The notes beneath the pieces are model-generated. The model saw only the letters and a list, made by a program, of their open reading frames with translations, was not told where the DNA came from and did no database searches. DNA of 64,000 nt from positions 310,001-374,000 of the forward strand of contig NZ_JAQFIN010000001.1 of the NCBI RefSeq assembly GCF_029504695.1, in the 5' to 3' direction. Of this stretch, positions 1 to 7,944 are shown one piece after another (positions within the stretch are counted from its first letter, which is position 1; each line of letters opens with the position of its first letter). Made by a program: the position numbers and the translations under genes. Source of the DNA: Parabacteroides sp. PF5-6. GTDB taxonomy: Bacteria; Bacteroidota; Bacteroidia; Bacteroidales; Tannerellaceae.

Positions 1-301
1 GTACCATAACCCGCTCGGCGACCAAACCTGCCGGATTGATCAATTCGACATACACATAACGACTTCCTGACTGGGAAGGCAGAAGAAAAGCATCTGTCAG
101 ATAGGCCTTGAACCAGATCTTTTCTCCCTGAAAGAAAGAAGTGCGGTCCAGATGCAGATGAAGCTTTTCCAATGGATAGACCGATAATTGCGTTTCCATC
201 TGCTCCATCACCCGCTCGTGTGTCAGCGTGTGTTGTGCCTCGCTCAGTTGGGCACAAACGCAACTGAGGATAATCATGGCTCTTACTAAATACTTTCTCA
301 T
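1..301 (-). CDS. Large envelope protein with macroglobulin-like (MG2) N-terminus, 5' part only
   Basis: About 100 N-terminal residues are present before the gene runs off the window edge. The start is the ATG whose complement lies at 299-301. It begins with a short basic stretch and a hydrophobic segment like a signal peptide (MRKYLVRAMIILSCVC). The following stretch LHLDRTSFFQGEKIWFKAY is typical of the MG2-type beta-sandwich domain at the N-terminus of large Bacteroidetes envelope proteins, some of which end in a TonB plug or carboxypeptidase-like regulatory domain. The remainder, and therefore the exact family, is outside the window. Export to the cell envelope is inferred from the N-terminus. 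Confidence 0.6.
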   Translation of the reverse strand, partial: MRKYLVRAMIILSCVCAQLSEAQHTLTHERVMEQMETQLSVYPLEKLHLHLDRTSFFQGEKIWFKAYLTDAFLLPSQSGSRYVYVELINPAGLVAERVMV

Positions 302-359
302 GTGCAGCGAATTGACAGGGGTTGAATGAAGATGTCAGCGCGAACCTTCGGTAGCTATC

Positions 360-1148
360 TTATTTGTATTGCCCACTCAAATCTAAGATCTCCACTTTGC
401 GGAAATCGACGGGGTGGCTTTCGGATTGCAAGGAGATATAACCTTCTTTCAGGGGGCCGTCGGGGATGTTGGGTTTGGGGCTGACGTTGCCGCCGCCCAC
501 GCTGATGTTCGTGTAGGTCATGATCGTATCGCCGGCAATGACATGGTGGGCGATGCTGTCGCCCAGGACGATCAGTTCGATCGTTACCCACTGGTCGCCA
601 TGGTAGGTCTCAGACGTGGAAGAGGCGCAATGGCCGCTATAGGGCACACCTTCGAGATAGACTTCGGTGCCGGGGGTACAGACACTGCCGGTGGGGCGGT
701 CGCCTGTGCCGTCGCCACCCAGGAATTGGGCTTCGATGGATACGGGGAAGTCCTGATCGATATGCATGCTCTCGGGCGACTGGCAATGCAGCATCGCGCC
801 GCTGTTGCGGTAGGCCCAACCCGGACCTTCATTGGCCTGTTCGCCTACGAAGCGGTATTCGACCCGCAGTTTGTAGTGCGAGAATTTCTTTTTGTTGTAG
901 AAGATATGACCGAAGCGCTGGTTGAAGCTGTCGTAGGCATCGTAGCGCACTTTCATCAGGCCGTCTTCTACGCGGAAGGTATTGCCGAAGTTCTCGCCAG
1001 CTGGATAGCCGGTGATCTTCATGGTCCAGTCGTCGAGGTCTTCACCGTTGAAGAGGGATACCCATTCTTCTTTTTCGGTTGTTTGTTGTTTGGTGTTGCA
1101 GGCTGTCAGGCAGAAACACAGAGAGAGTAGGATGAAAGCTGTTCTCAT
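360..1148 (-). CDS. DUF1080 / 3-keto-disaccharide hydrolase domain lipoprotein
   Basis: The product is about 262 residues. The start at 1148 is preferred over an in-frame ATG at 1175 because it opens directly with a lipoprotein signal (MRTAFILLSLCFCLTAC, lipobox LTAC). The mature part has the DUF1080 beta-jelly-roll signature: WVSLFNGEDLDDWTMKI near the start, GNSGAMLHCQSP-like and EAQFLGG motifs in the middle, and GYISLQSESHPVDFRKVEI at the end. In this family related enzymes act on 3-keto-glycosides, and many Bacteroidetes members are surface or periplasmic lipoproteins of glycan metabolism. The substrate cannot be read from the sequence. It lies just downstream of a divergently unrelated outer-membrane-type gene on the same strand and is not obviously part of a PUL. 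Confidence 0.85.
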   Translation of the reverse strand: MRTAFILLSLCFCLTACNTKQQTTEKEEWVSLFNGEDLDDWTMKITGYPAGENFGNTFRVEDGLMKVRYDAYDSFNQRFGHIFYNKKKFSHYKLRVEYRFVGEQANEGPGWAYRNSGAMLHCQSPESMHIDQDFPVSIEAQFLGGDGTGDRPTGSVCTPGTEVYLEGVPYSGHCASSTSETYHGDQWVTIELIVLGDSIAHHVIAGDTIMTYTNISVGGGNVSPKPNIPDGPLKEGYISLQSESHPVDFRKVEILDLSGQYK

Positions 1149-1207
1149 GATTTTGAAGTATTTAAAGATTAACAATCAATTTGATACAAAGAAAAGGATT
1201 TATTCGT

Positions 1208-2071
1208 TTAAAAGCAACGGATATAACCCAAAGACAAGGTGTCGTACAGATTATCTTTTATCCCGTGATTGTAGCGGAAGGAGAGGATGTTCTTCTTCAG
1301 TTCGTATCGCAGGTTGTTGCGCCAGACCATGGAGTTGTCGCCGTTTGCTTTGTATCCGCTGATTCCGGAGAAGTCGGTCGTCAGGGTGAAGCTACGGTAG
1401 TGGGCAGTCAGGCCGGCGCCGAACAGGATCGCATCGTTCTGGCGGTGGATGATCTCATTGGTCATCCAGCAGTAGAAGCCGACCATCGCCTGCAGGCGCA
1501 ACGACAGGTTGTCGCTACCCCGGGCTTTGATCAGGTCTTTCCCGGCGGTGACATCAAACCAGTAGCTGGCTGCATCCGTATATCGGGCATCGCATACCCG
1601 GCCTCCGCTGGCTGTCTTCAGGGTCATATTCACCATCGCGTCCAGCCACTTCTCACTTTTCAAGACCTGAAAGAAAGCCGTCACGATAACGTCTCCATGG
1701 AAGGTGATCGGGCTTTCCCGTCCGACGGCGTATCGTTCGTCCACAATCTCCTGCGTCATTTCGTACTCTTCGAAGAGATTCATGCTGACTTCAATCCCGG
1801 CTTTCCCGCGGAAGAAAGGAAGAAGCGCCCGGGTGTATAGGTTCGTCGTTTTGTCGCCGCTAAAGTAATGATATTCCCCTCTGACCTCTGCCTCGTAGCG
1901 TTCGCTCACCTTGCCCGAGCGAAGGATCGGTATCGGAAAAGCATTCGGCCCGAAGTAACGGGGCGAATAGATCAGCAGTTTCATCTGCTCGTGGTAATCG
2001 CTTGCCGAGATAACGGGGGGGCATAGGAATATTAGGCTAAATAATAGCAGTACTTTGTAAGTGAATTTCAT
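1208..2071 (-). CDS. Probable outer-membrane beta-barrel protein, unknown function
   Basis: This 287-residue protein starts with a clear signal peptide (KVLLLFSLIFLCPPVISAS, cleavage near residue 24) and ends in phenylalanine, as is usual for outer-membrane barrels. The mature part is rich in alternating hydrophobic/polar strands with many aromatic residues, such as YEAEVRGEYHYFSG and RYELKKNILSFRYNHGI. I recognise no specific family. A TAnnTTTG promoter element on the minus strand lies 23-30 bp before the start codon and supports this start. It is divergent from the ThuA gene at 2169. Confidence 0.6.
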   Translation of the reverse strand: MKFTYKVLLLFSLIFLCPPVISASDYHEQMKLLIYSPRYFGPNAFPIPILRSGKVSERYEAEVRGEYHYFSGDKTTNLYTRALLPFFRGKAGIEVSMNLFEEYEMTQEIVDERYAVGRESPITFHGDVIVTAFFQVLKSEKWLDAMVNMTLKTASGGRVCDARYTDAASYWFDVTAGKDLIKARGSDNLSLRLQAMVGFYCWMTNEIIHRQNDAILFGAGLTAHYRSFTLTTDFSGISGYKANGDNSMVWRNNLRYELKKNILSFRYNHGIKDNLYDTLSLGYIRCF

Positions 2072-2093
2072 CTGTCTGTCTTTCTTTATGCAG

Positions 2094-2101
2094 CAAAAGT
2101 A
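2094..2101 (-). promoter_or_regulatory. -7 element of the minus-strand promoter
   Basis: Read on the minus strand this is TACTTTTG, matching the Bacteroidetes -7 consensus TAnnTTTG. It is placed 23 bp before the outer-membrane protein start at 2071. No convincing TTTG -33 element was found. Confidence 0.45.
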
Positions 2102-2121
2102 TATATTTCAGTTGATTTTAT

Positions 2122-2129
2122 TACATTTG
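2122..2129 (+). promoter_or_regulatory. -7 element upstream of the ThuA gene
   Basis: TACATTTG matches TAnnTTTG and ends 39 bp before the start codon at 2169. Together with the minus-strand element at 2094 it makes a divergent promoter region. Confidence 0.45.
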
Positions 2130-2168
2130 CTCGGGTAAAACGAATCTTAATCCATAGATAATACGATC

Positions 2169-3080
2169 ATGAAACAGCACTTTTCTTTTCGCAAGCTGGC
2201 CGCAGTGGCCTTTTCTTTACTTTTTGTCTTTGCTCTTTCGGCAAAGAAACCCATTAAAACGTTGGTCGTTACCGGACAGAACAACCATAACTGGAAGGTG
2301 AGCCACGTTGTATTCAAACAATTAATGGAGAACTCCGGTTTGTTCACGGTCGATTTGGCCGTATCTCCCGAGAAGGGACAGGATATGTCGGGGTTTGTAC
2401 TCGACTTTTCGGCTTATGAGTTGGTCGTGCTCGACTACAATGGCGATGCCTGGCCGGAAGAAACCAACCGGCGCTTCCTCGCGTTTGTGGAGAATGGCGG
2501 TGGAGTGGTGGTTTATCATGCCGCCGACAACGCTTTCCCGGACTGGAAAGCCTACAACGAGATGATTGCCCTGGGCGGTTGGGAAGGACGCAACGAGAAG
2601 TCGGGTCCCTATGTCTACTGGCAAGACGGACGTCTGGTGAAAGACAGTTCGCCCGGTCACGGCGGTTCCCACGGCCGGCAGCATACTTACGTATTGAACG
2701 GCCGGGATATGAATCATCCGATCACCAAAGGCCTGCCTGCGAAATGGCTGCACGCCAAGGATGAGCTCTACGACCGGATGCGTGGTCCCGGCGATATCAC
2801 TAATCTATTGTACACCGCCTATTCGGATAAAGAAACCGGCGGATCGGGTAGGGAAGAACCCTTGCTTTTCACCGTGCATTACGGCAAAGGCCGCATCTTC
2901 CACACGATGTTGGGCCATGCCGGCGAAACGGTAACGGATAGTCCGGCAATGCAGTGCACCGGCTTCCAGGTAACTTTCCTTCGCGGCGCCGAATGGGCTG
3001 CCACCGGCAAAGTAAAACAAAAGGTTCCGAAGGATTTTCCGAAGGAAGAGGGGATTACTTATAGGAAAGAGTATAAATAA
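2169..3080 (+). CDS. ThuA-domain (trehalose-utilization-like) protein, secreted
   Basis: The 303-residue protein has an N-terminal hydrophobic export signal (LAAVAFSLLFVFALSA) followed by KTLVVTGQNNHNW, the start of a ThuA fold, a class I glutamine-amidotransferase-like fold. Further ThuA features are the VVLDYNGDAWPEE and GGGVVVYHAADNAFPDW stretches, and a C-terminal PLLFTVHYGKGRIFHTMLGHAGE segment with conserved histidines. ThuA-like proteins are often linked to sugar (keto-glycoside) metabolism. The neighbouring DUF1080 protein fits the same theme, since the two families frequently occur together, but they are on opposite strands here. The catalytic role is not established by the sequence. 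Confidence 0.85.
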   Translation: MKQHFSFRKLAAVAFSLLFVFALSAKKPIKTLVVTGQNNHNWKVSHVVFKQLMENSGLFTVDLAVSPEKGQDMSGFVLDFSAYELVVLDYNGDAWPEETNRRFLAFVENGGGVVVYHAADNAFPDWKAYNEMIALGGWEGRNEKSGPYVYWQDGRLVKDSSPGHGGSHGRQHTYVLNGRDMNHPITKGLPAKWLHAKDELYDRMRGPGDITNLLYTAYSDKETGGSGREEPLLFTVHYGKGRIFHTMLGHAGETVTDSPAMQCTGFQVTFLRGAEWAATGKVKQKVPKDFPKEEGITYRKEYK

Positions 3081-3082
3081 GG

Positions 3083-3172
3083 ATAAGGGGCTTAAAGGGT
3101 TTAAGGGGTTTAAAGGGTTTAAGGAATTGGCTCCCTTAATCCCCTTAAACCCCTTAAACCCCTTATCCCTTA
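3083..3172. terminator. Long inverted repeat between convergent genes (TTTAAAGGG-type arms)
   Basis: The left arm is built of repeated AAGGGGTTTAAAGGG-like words, and the right arm (3132-3172) is its complement (CCCCTTAAACC words, ending CCCTTATCCCTTAA). The element sits between the ThuA stop and cutC and contains the cutC stop codon (3163-3165). It can fold into a long hairpin in both transcripts and probably terminates both convergent genes. Confidence 0.7.
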
Positions 3173-3897
3173 AATGCCCTCACCTTCTCCCTATCCGTCT
3201 GCACCGTCTCAAATTCAGAGCCGATCGCGCTATTGCCCATCGGTACATTCTCTTTGCGGTAGGTCATTTGACTATAGACGGTACTGCGGGCGGAGGTATG
3301 AAATTCCGTCGCGCCGGTCTCCTTTTCAATCCGGGCGATATTGTTCTCACGCACACCGCAGCCGGGCATGATGATGATGCGTCCGGCAGCCCGGCGAACC
3401 AGTTCGGCGATCAGGGGAATGCCCTGTTCGGCCGTTGCCTGCTGGCCTGAGGTAAGGATCCGGTCGCATCCCGCTTCGATAAGTTGCTCCAGGGCCAGGA
3501 AAGGGTCGCGGCAGACATCGAACGCGCGGTGGAAAGTGACCGACAACGGTCGCGCCGCCTCCATCAACCGTTTTAATAATACGGTATCGATATCTCCCTC
3601 CCGCGTCAGGCAGCCAAACACCACCCCGTGCACGCCTAATTCTTTACACAACGCAATATCCAGCAACATCGCTTCTACTTCCGCCTCCGTATACAGGAAA
3701 TCTCCGCCCCGCGGACGGATAATCACGTTGATATCTATCTCTTTGGTCAATGCCTGCGCTGTTTTTATTTCGCCGTAACTCGGCGTCGTCCCACCTTCGG
3801 GGATCGCAGCGCATAGTTCCACCCGGCGGGCTCCCCCGGCTTCCGCTTCCACACAACTTTGTGCCGAGTTGGTACAGATCTCGATCGTTCGTTTCAT
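3163..3897 (-). CDS. cutC: Copper homeostasis protein CutC family
   Basis: The product is 244 residues, normal for CutC, with a TIM-barrel fold. The start at 3897 (MKRTIEICTNSAQSC) is chosen because it matches the family N-terminus and because a -7 element lies just upstream at 3928-3935; an upstream in-frame ATG at 3930 would overlap that element. Family features visible are GGARRVELCAAIPEGGTTPSYGEI, IIRPRGGDFLYTE, TFHRAFDV and DRILTSGQ. CutC has been linked to copper tolerance in enterobacteria, but its biochemical role is poorly defined. The last residues and the stop codon are encoded inside the terminator-like inverted repeat, so the C-terminal tail has been shaped by that repeat. Confidence 0.9.
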   Translation of the reverse strand: MKRTIEICTNSAQSCVEAEAGGARRVELCAAIPEGGTTPSYGEIKTAQALTKEIDINVIIRPRGGDFLYTEAEVEAMLLDIALCKELGVHGVVFGCLTREGDIDTVLLKRLMEAARPLSVTFHRAFDVCRDPFLALEQLIEAGCDRILTSGQQATAEQGIPLIAELVRRAAGRIIIMPGCGVRENNIARIEKETGATEFHTSARSTVYSQMTYRKENVPMGNSAIGSEFETVQTDREKVRAFKG

Positions 3898-3927
3898 TCG
3901 TATGTATCTATCGTTTTTTTCTTCCGC

Positions 3928-3935
3928 CAAAGATA
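3928..3935 (-). promoter_or_regulatory. -7 element of the cutC promoter
   Basis: On the minus strand this reads TATCTTTG, a match to TAnnTTTG, 31 bp upstream of the chosen cutC start. Confidence 0.5.
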
Positions 3936-3970
3936 ACCCATTTTGGCGGGATTTCTATTTCTTTCTGATA

Positions 3971-4078
3971 GGAGTATTTGTTTGTTGATAACCGTCAACA
4001 CATTTGTTGATAACTATCAACAGATCTGTTGACAATTGTCAACAAACTTGTTGATAATTATCAACAAATAACTACTCC
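3971..4078. repeat. 22-bp-period palindrome array, family A, 4 units (copy A1)
   Basis: Four consecutive 22-bp units occupy 3981-4002, 4003-4024, 4025-4046 and 4047-4068. Each is a near-palindrome around TTGTTGATAATTATCAACAA. The array is bracketed by GGAGTA (3971) and TACTCC (4073-4078), so the whole is also an inverted repeat. A second 4-unit copy in opposite orientation lies at 40726-40836 and a 1-unit copy at 58159-58200. Confidence 0.9.
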
Positions 4079-4159
4079 TTGGAATACGCTTATATATAGG
4101 TGTTTATGCGTGTCGCTAAAACCGGGGAAGAAATGACGGGTTCTAATCAATAAAACCCT

Positions 4160-4167
4160 TACATTTG
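4160..4167 (+). promoter_or_regulatory. -7 element of the EamA permease promoter
   Basis: TACATTTG (TAnnTTTG) lies about 28 bp before the ATG at 4195. It overlaps an in-frame ATG at 4165, arguing that the real start is 4195 or 4198. Confidence 0.5.
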
Positions 4168-4194
4168 CACAGTCATTTAAGCAAACGACCCAGT

Positions 4195-5127
4195 ATGATG
4201 AACGAAAAACTCAAAGGACACTTGTTTGTCTTTGCGGCTTATATCCTTTTTGCCGTTAATATTCCGATTTCCAAGTATTTGCTTCCTACGCACGTCACGC
4301 CTGAGGCGTTGACCATCATGCGTATGGCGTTTGGGTGTGTGATGTTCTGGATCACTTCGTTGTTTACGGCCAAAGAGCATGTGCCGTTGAAGGATATCGG
4401 GCTGTTGTTTGTCTGTGGTATGTTCGGGATTGCTGTCAATCAGGGGCTTTTTATCAATGGCTTGAGCCTGACGTCGCCTTTGGATGCGTCGATTATCACG
4501 ACGGGCGGGCCGGTTTTTGTGATGATCCTGGCGGCTTTGATTCTGAAAGAACCGATCACGCGCATGAAAGCGTTCGGGGTATTGCTCGGATTATGCGGTG
4601 CGTTGTTGCTTGTGTTGCATTCGGCAAACGTGGAAGCGGAGCAGGCGAGTAGCCTGGGCGGTAACCTGATGATCGTGAGCAGCAGTTTGTCGTATTCGCT
4701 TTACCTGGTCCTGTCGCGACCGTTGGTTGCCCGTTATTCATCGGTCACGATCATGAAATGGATGTTCCTTTTTGCCACTTTGGCTTTGGTGCCGTTTACT
4801 TTCCAGGATGTGATCGATGCGCCGGCGTTCAATCGGGAGGTGTTGGATTACAAAGAGCTTACAGCTATCTTCTTTGTCCTGTTCGGGGCGACTTTCCTGC
4901 CTTACCTCTTCCTTCCGCCGGCACAGAAACGCATTCGGCCGACGACCGTCAGCATGTATAATTACGTGCAACCGATCGTGGCTTCGTTGATCGCCATTCT
5001 GATCGGGCAGGATACGTTGAACTTCCCGGTAGTCGTTTCTGCTGTGTTTGTTTTTGTGGGCGTCTATTTGGTGACACAAAGTAAGAGCCGGGCAGATGTG
5101 GAAAGAGAATTGACAGTCGATGATTGA
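4195..5127 (+). CDS. EamA/DMT-family transporter
   Basis: The product is about 310 residues with roughly ten hydrophobic segments arranged as two EamA repeats. The first runs approximately from FVFAAYILFAVNIPISK to GALLLVLHS, and the second from SSLSYSLYLVLSRPL to FVFVGVYLVTQSKS. The short loops and the conserved proline-glycine positions of the drug/metabolite transporter superfamily are visible. Substrate is unknown; the family exports or imports small metabolites across the inner membrane. The start at 4195 (MMNEKLKGH) is chosen from the promoter position. The stop codon falls within an ATTGATA heptamer tract. Confidence 0.85.
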   Translation: MMNEKLKGHLFVFAAYILFAVNIPISKYLLPTHVTPEALTIMRMAFGCVMFWITSLFTAKEHVPLKDIGLLFVCGMFGIAVNQGLFINGLSLTSPLDASIITTGGPVFVMILAALILKEPITRMKAFGVLLGLCGALLLVLHSANVEAEQASSLGGNLMIVSSSLSYSLYLVLSRPLVARYSSVTIMKWMFLFATLALVPFTFQDVIDAPAFNREVLDYKELTAIFFVLFGATFLPYLFLPPAQKRIRPTTVSMYNYVQPIVASLIAILIGQDTLNFPVVVSAVFVFVGVYLVTQSKSRADVERELTVDD

Positions 5128-5141
5128 TAATTGATAATAAA
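5113..5141 (+). repeat. ATTGATA heptamer tract over the EamA gene stop codon
   Basis: The sequence GATTGATAATTGATAAT, a 7-bp period, spans the stop codon of the EamA gene. It is one of many heptamer tracts at gene ends in this window. Confidence 0.5.
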
Positions 5142-5152
5142 ATGTCCATTTG

Positions 5153-5184
5153 TTTGGACGCTTTCAGATTAATTCGTAAGTTTG
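5153..5184 (+). promoter_or_regulatory. Threonine operon promoter (-33 TTTG, N20, -7 TAAGTTTG)
   Basis: TTTG at 5153-5156 is followed after exactly 20 bp by TAAGTTTG at 5177-5184, a full match to the Bacteroidetes sigma-ABfr consensus. Transcription would start near 5190, giving a leader of about 225 nt before thrA. Confidence 0.7.
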
Positions 5185-5193
5185 TCGCGTAAT

Positions 5194-5304
5194 AATGAAT
5201 ACGACACTACACATAATGAACCGCGGATCTGGCATCTCCCATGCCAATTTAGCCTATTATACGTGGGCATTAATGACCCCCTGGGGGGTAAGCATCTACA
5301 AATA
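5194..5304 (+). CDS. Candidate leader peptide of the threonine operon (36 aa)
   Basis: A 36-codon ORF begins a few bases after the predicted transcription start and reads MNTTLHIMNRGSGISHANL, then AYYTWALMTPWGVSIYK and a TAA stop. It holds four threonine and three isoleucine codons, the end products of this pathway, but not the dense run seen in the enterobacterial thr leader. After its stop, the leader RNA can form a hairpin (GAGGCC/GGCCTC near 5316-5330, flanked by AACAA/TTGTT). A second weak stem (GCAAT/ATTGC) is followed by TTTTTT at about 5350. This layout of short ORF, competing stems and T-run fits transcription attenuation. It is inference and the ORF could be chance. Confidence 0.45.
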
Positions 5305-5362
5305 ACAATGCGGAGGCCAGGCCTCTGGTTGTTGCAATCATCAAGTATTGCGTCTTTTTTAT
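5305..5362 (+). promoter_or_regulatory. Possible attenuator of the thr operon
   Basis: The sequence following the small ORF contains GAGGCC-A-GGCCTC within a longer stem closed by AACAA/TTGTT. It then has GCAAT-N8-ATTGC followed by GTCTTTTTT. Stem plus T-run upstream of thrA is consistent with a premature terminator, although the terminal stem is short. Confidence 0.4.
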
Positions 5363-5414
5363 CATTCCGGTTATAGCCGGTTCTTTATCACTTAACATAA
5401 AGTTTTGAATACAA

Positions 5415-7856
5415 ATGAAAGTATTAAAATTTGGCGGAACGTCCGTAGGTTCCGTAAATAGTATTTTGAATGTAAAAAAGATTGTGGAGGCCGTAGAAGA
5501 ACCTGTAGTCGTAGTCGTCTCTGCATTGGGTGGCATCACTGACAAACTGATCGCCACGTCACAGATGGCTGCCAAAGGAGATGTGGCTTATGAAAAAGAA
5601 CTTTCGGAGATCATCACCCGTCACCTGGATGTGATCGAAGGAGTGATTCCCGATACCACGGTGCGCAAGGAAGTACAGGAAAAGGTGATGCGTCTGTTGG
5701 ATGAATTGAGCAATATCTTCCGGGGCGTTTACCTGATCAATGACCTGTCGGCAAAGACTTCGGACACGATCGTGAGCTATGGCGAGCGGTTGTCGTCGGT
5801 GATCGTTTCGAACGTGATCCGCGATGCCAAACTCTACGACTCGCGTAAGTTTATCAAGACTACTCCACAATTCAATAAACATATTGTCGACTTTGATCTG
5901 ACCAACAAACTGATCAAAGAGACGTTCGATCCGCTGCCCAAGGTGGCTTTGGTGCCCGGTTTCATCTCTACGAGCATGGAGAACGGCGAAGTGACCAACC
6001 TGGGACGGGGAGGGTCGGACTATACGGCCTCTATCCTGGCCACCGCGCTGGATGCTTCGATGTTGGAGATCTGGACCGATGTGGACGGCTTTATGACGGC
6101 CGATCCCCGGGTGATCAGTTCGGCTTATGTGATCGAACGGTTGAGCTTTACCGAAGCGATGGAGCTTTGTAACTTCGGCGCTAAGGTGATTTATCCGCCA
6201 ACGATCTATCCGGTTTACCATAAGAATATACCGATCCGCATCCTGAATACCTTCAACCCGGAAGCGCCGGGGACGTATATCTCCAAAGAACGGACCAAAG
6301 AAGAAGGCAAAGCGATTATCAAAGGGATTTCATCGATCAATGACACCTGCCTGATCACGGTACACGGACTGGGTATGGTCGGGGTGATCGGGGTGAACTA
6401 CCGTATCTTTAAGACCCTGGCGAAGAATGGCATCAGCGTCTTTATGGTGTCGCAGGCCAGCTCGGAGAACAATACGACCTTTGCCGTACGTAATGCGGAC
6501 GCCGACCTGGCGGTGGAGGTGTTGAACGAAGAGTTTGCACTGGAACGTTCCCTGGGCGAGATCAGTGATATGGTGGCCGAGAAAGACCTGGCTACCGTAG
6601 CTATCGTAGGCGAGAATATGAAACGTACGCCGGGTATTGCCGGGAAGCTGTTCGGTACACTCGGACGTGCCGGTATCAGTGTGATCGCCTGTGCACAAGG
6701 AGCGTCGGAGACAAACATCTCGTTTGTGATCAAACACAAATACCTGCGCAAAGCCCTGAACTCGATCCACGACTCTTTTTTCCTTTCGGAATACAAGGTG
6801 TTAAACCTTTTTATAGCGGGGGTCGGGACGGTAGGAGGAAACCTGTTGGAGCAAATCCGTATCCAACAGCCAAAGTTAATGGAACAAAACGGATTGAAAC
6901 TGAAGATCGTCGGCATATCTAATTCCAAAAAGGCCTATCTGTGCCGGGAAGGGATTAACCTGGAGAACTACAGAGAGGTCTTAAAGGAGAAAGGGGAACC
7001 GAGTACTCCGAAGACACTTTGTGATGAGATCTTGAAAATGAACATCTTCAACTCGGTCTTTGTGGACTGTACGGCCAGCCGGGAAGTGGCTGCCCTGTAC
7101 GAAGAGTTGATGAATAATAACGTTTCGGTGGTTGCAGCCAACAAAGAAGCGGCATCTGCCGGCTTTGAGACCTATCAGAAACTGAAGGATATGGCGCGTC
7201 GGCGGGATGTGAAGTTCCTGTTCGAAACAAATGTAGGCGCCGGGCTTCCGATTATCAATACGATGAATGATCTTCAGAACAGTGGCGATCATATACTGAA
7301 GCTTGAAGCGGTGCTTTCGGGTACGTTGAATTATATCTTCAATACGATCAGCGCGGAGATCCCTTTCAGCCAGGCCATCCGGATGGCGAAAGAGGCAGGC
7401 TATGCCGAGCCGGACCCGCGGATCGACCTGAGTGGGAAAGATGTGATCCGTAAACTGGTGATCCTCGCCCGTGAAGCCGGTTATAAGATCGAACAGAAAG
7501 ACGTGAAGCTCGAATGTATCCTGCCGGAGAAGTATTTCGAAGGGTCATTGGACGACTTCTGGGCGACTATAACGGAGATGGATGCCGTCTTCGAAACGCG
7601 CCGGCAGAAACTGGAGAAGGAACATAAGCATTTACGTTTTGTTGCCACCATGGACCGCGGCAGTTGCCACCTGGGTCTGCAGGAAGTCGACAGCCATCAC
7701 CCGTTCTACGAACTGGAAGGCAGCAACAACATCATTATGATCTCCACCGAACGCTACTACGAATACCCCATGATGATCAAAGGCTATGGCGCCGGGGCAG
7801 ACGTAACGGCGGCAGGGGTCTTTTCCGACATAATCTCAATCGCTAACATTCGTTAG
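5415..7856 (+). CDS. thrA: Bifunctional aspartokinase / homoserine dehydrogenase
   Basis: The 813-residue protein matches the usual ThrA length. Residues 1-290 are the aspartokinase domain (MKVLKFGGTSVGS, then GRGGSDYTA and the WTDVDG motif). About 310-460 are tandem ACT domains (LITVHGLGMVGVIGV, VAIVGENMKRTPG) that bind feedback effectors. About 465-813 are homoserine dehydrogenase, with the NAD(P)-binding GVGTVGGNLLEQ, VAANKEAAS and the LSGTLNYIFN segment. It catalyses the first and third steps from aspartate toward threonine. It heads an operon with apgM and thrC behind a consensus promoter and candidate leader peptide. Confidence 0.97.
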   Translation: MKVLKFGGTSVGSVNSILNVKKIVEAVEEPVVVVVSALGGITDKLIATSQMAAKGDVAYEKELSEIITRHLDVIEGVIPDTTVRKEVQEKVMRLLDELSNIFRGVYLINDLSAKTSDTIVSYGERLSSVIVSNVIRDAKLYDSRKFIKTTPQFNKHIVDFDLTNKLIKETFDPLPKVALVPGFISTSMENGEVTNLGRGGSDYTASILATALDASMLEIWTDVDGFMTADPRVISSAYVIERLSFTEAMELCNFGAKVIYPPTIYPVYHKNIPIRILNTFNPEAPGTYISKERTKEEGKAIIKGISSINDTCLITVHGLGMVGVIGVNYRIFKTLAKNGISVFMVSQASSENNTTFAVRNADADLAVEVLNEEFALERSLGEISDMVAEKDLATVAIVGENMKRTPGIAGKLFGTLGRAGISVIACAQGASETNISFVIKHKYLRKALNSIHDSFFLSEYKVLNLFIAGVGTVGGNLLEQIRIQQPKLMEQNGLKLKIVGISNSKKAYLCREGINLENYREVLKEKGEPSTPKTLCDEILKMNIFNSVFVDCTASREVAALYEELMNNNVSVVAANKEAASAGFETYQKLKDMARRRDVKFLFETNVGAGLPIINTMNDLQNSGDHILKLEAVLSGTLNYIFNTISAEIPFSQAIRMAKEAGYAEPDPRIDLSGKDVIRKLVILAREAGYKIEQKDVKLECILPEKYFEGSLDDFWATITEMDAVFETRRQKLEKEHKHLRFVATMDRGSCHLGLQEVDSHHPFYELEGSNNIIMISTERYYEYPMMIKGYGAGADVTAAGVFSDIISIANIR

Positions 7857-7944
7857 CGATTGAACCATCTTAATGGTATTTACCAATGAATTGACAAAGA
7901 AAGATTTGTTTGTAGGAATCCGGGCATGTCAATAGATACATGAT

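Noticed and set aside
414-1130. 238-codon plus-strand ORF antisense to the DUF1080 gene
   Set aside because: It is a shadow frame with Ala/Val/Asp bias; the minus-strand lipoprotein is well supported.
3971-4078. Arrays of 22-bp units considered as CRISPR
   Set aside because: Units are contiguous with no unique spacers, are palindromic, and no cas genes are present.
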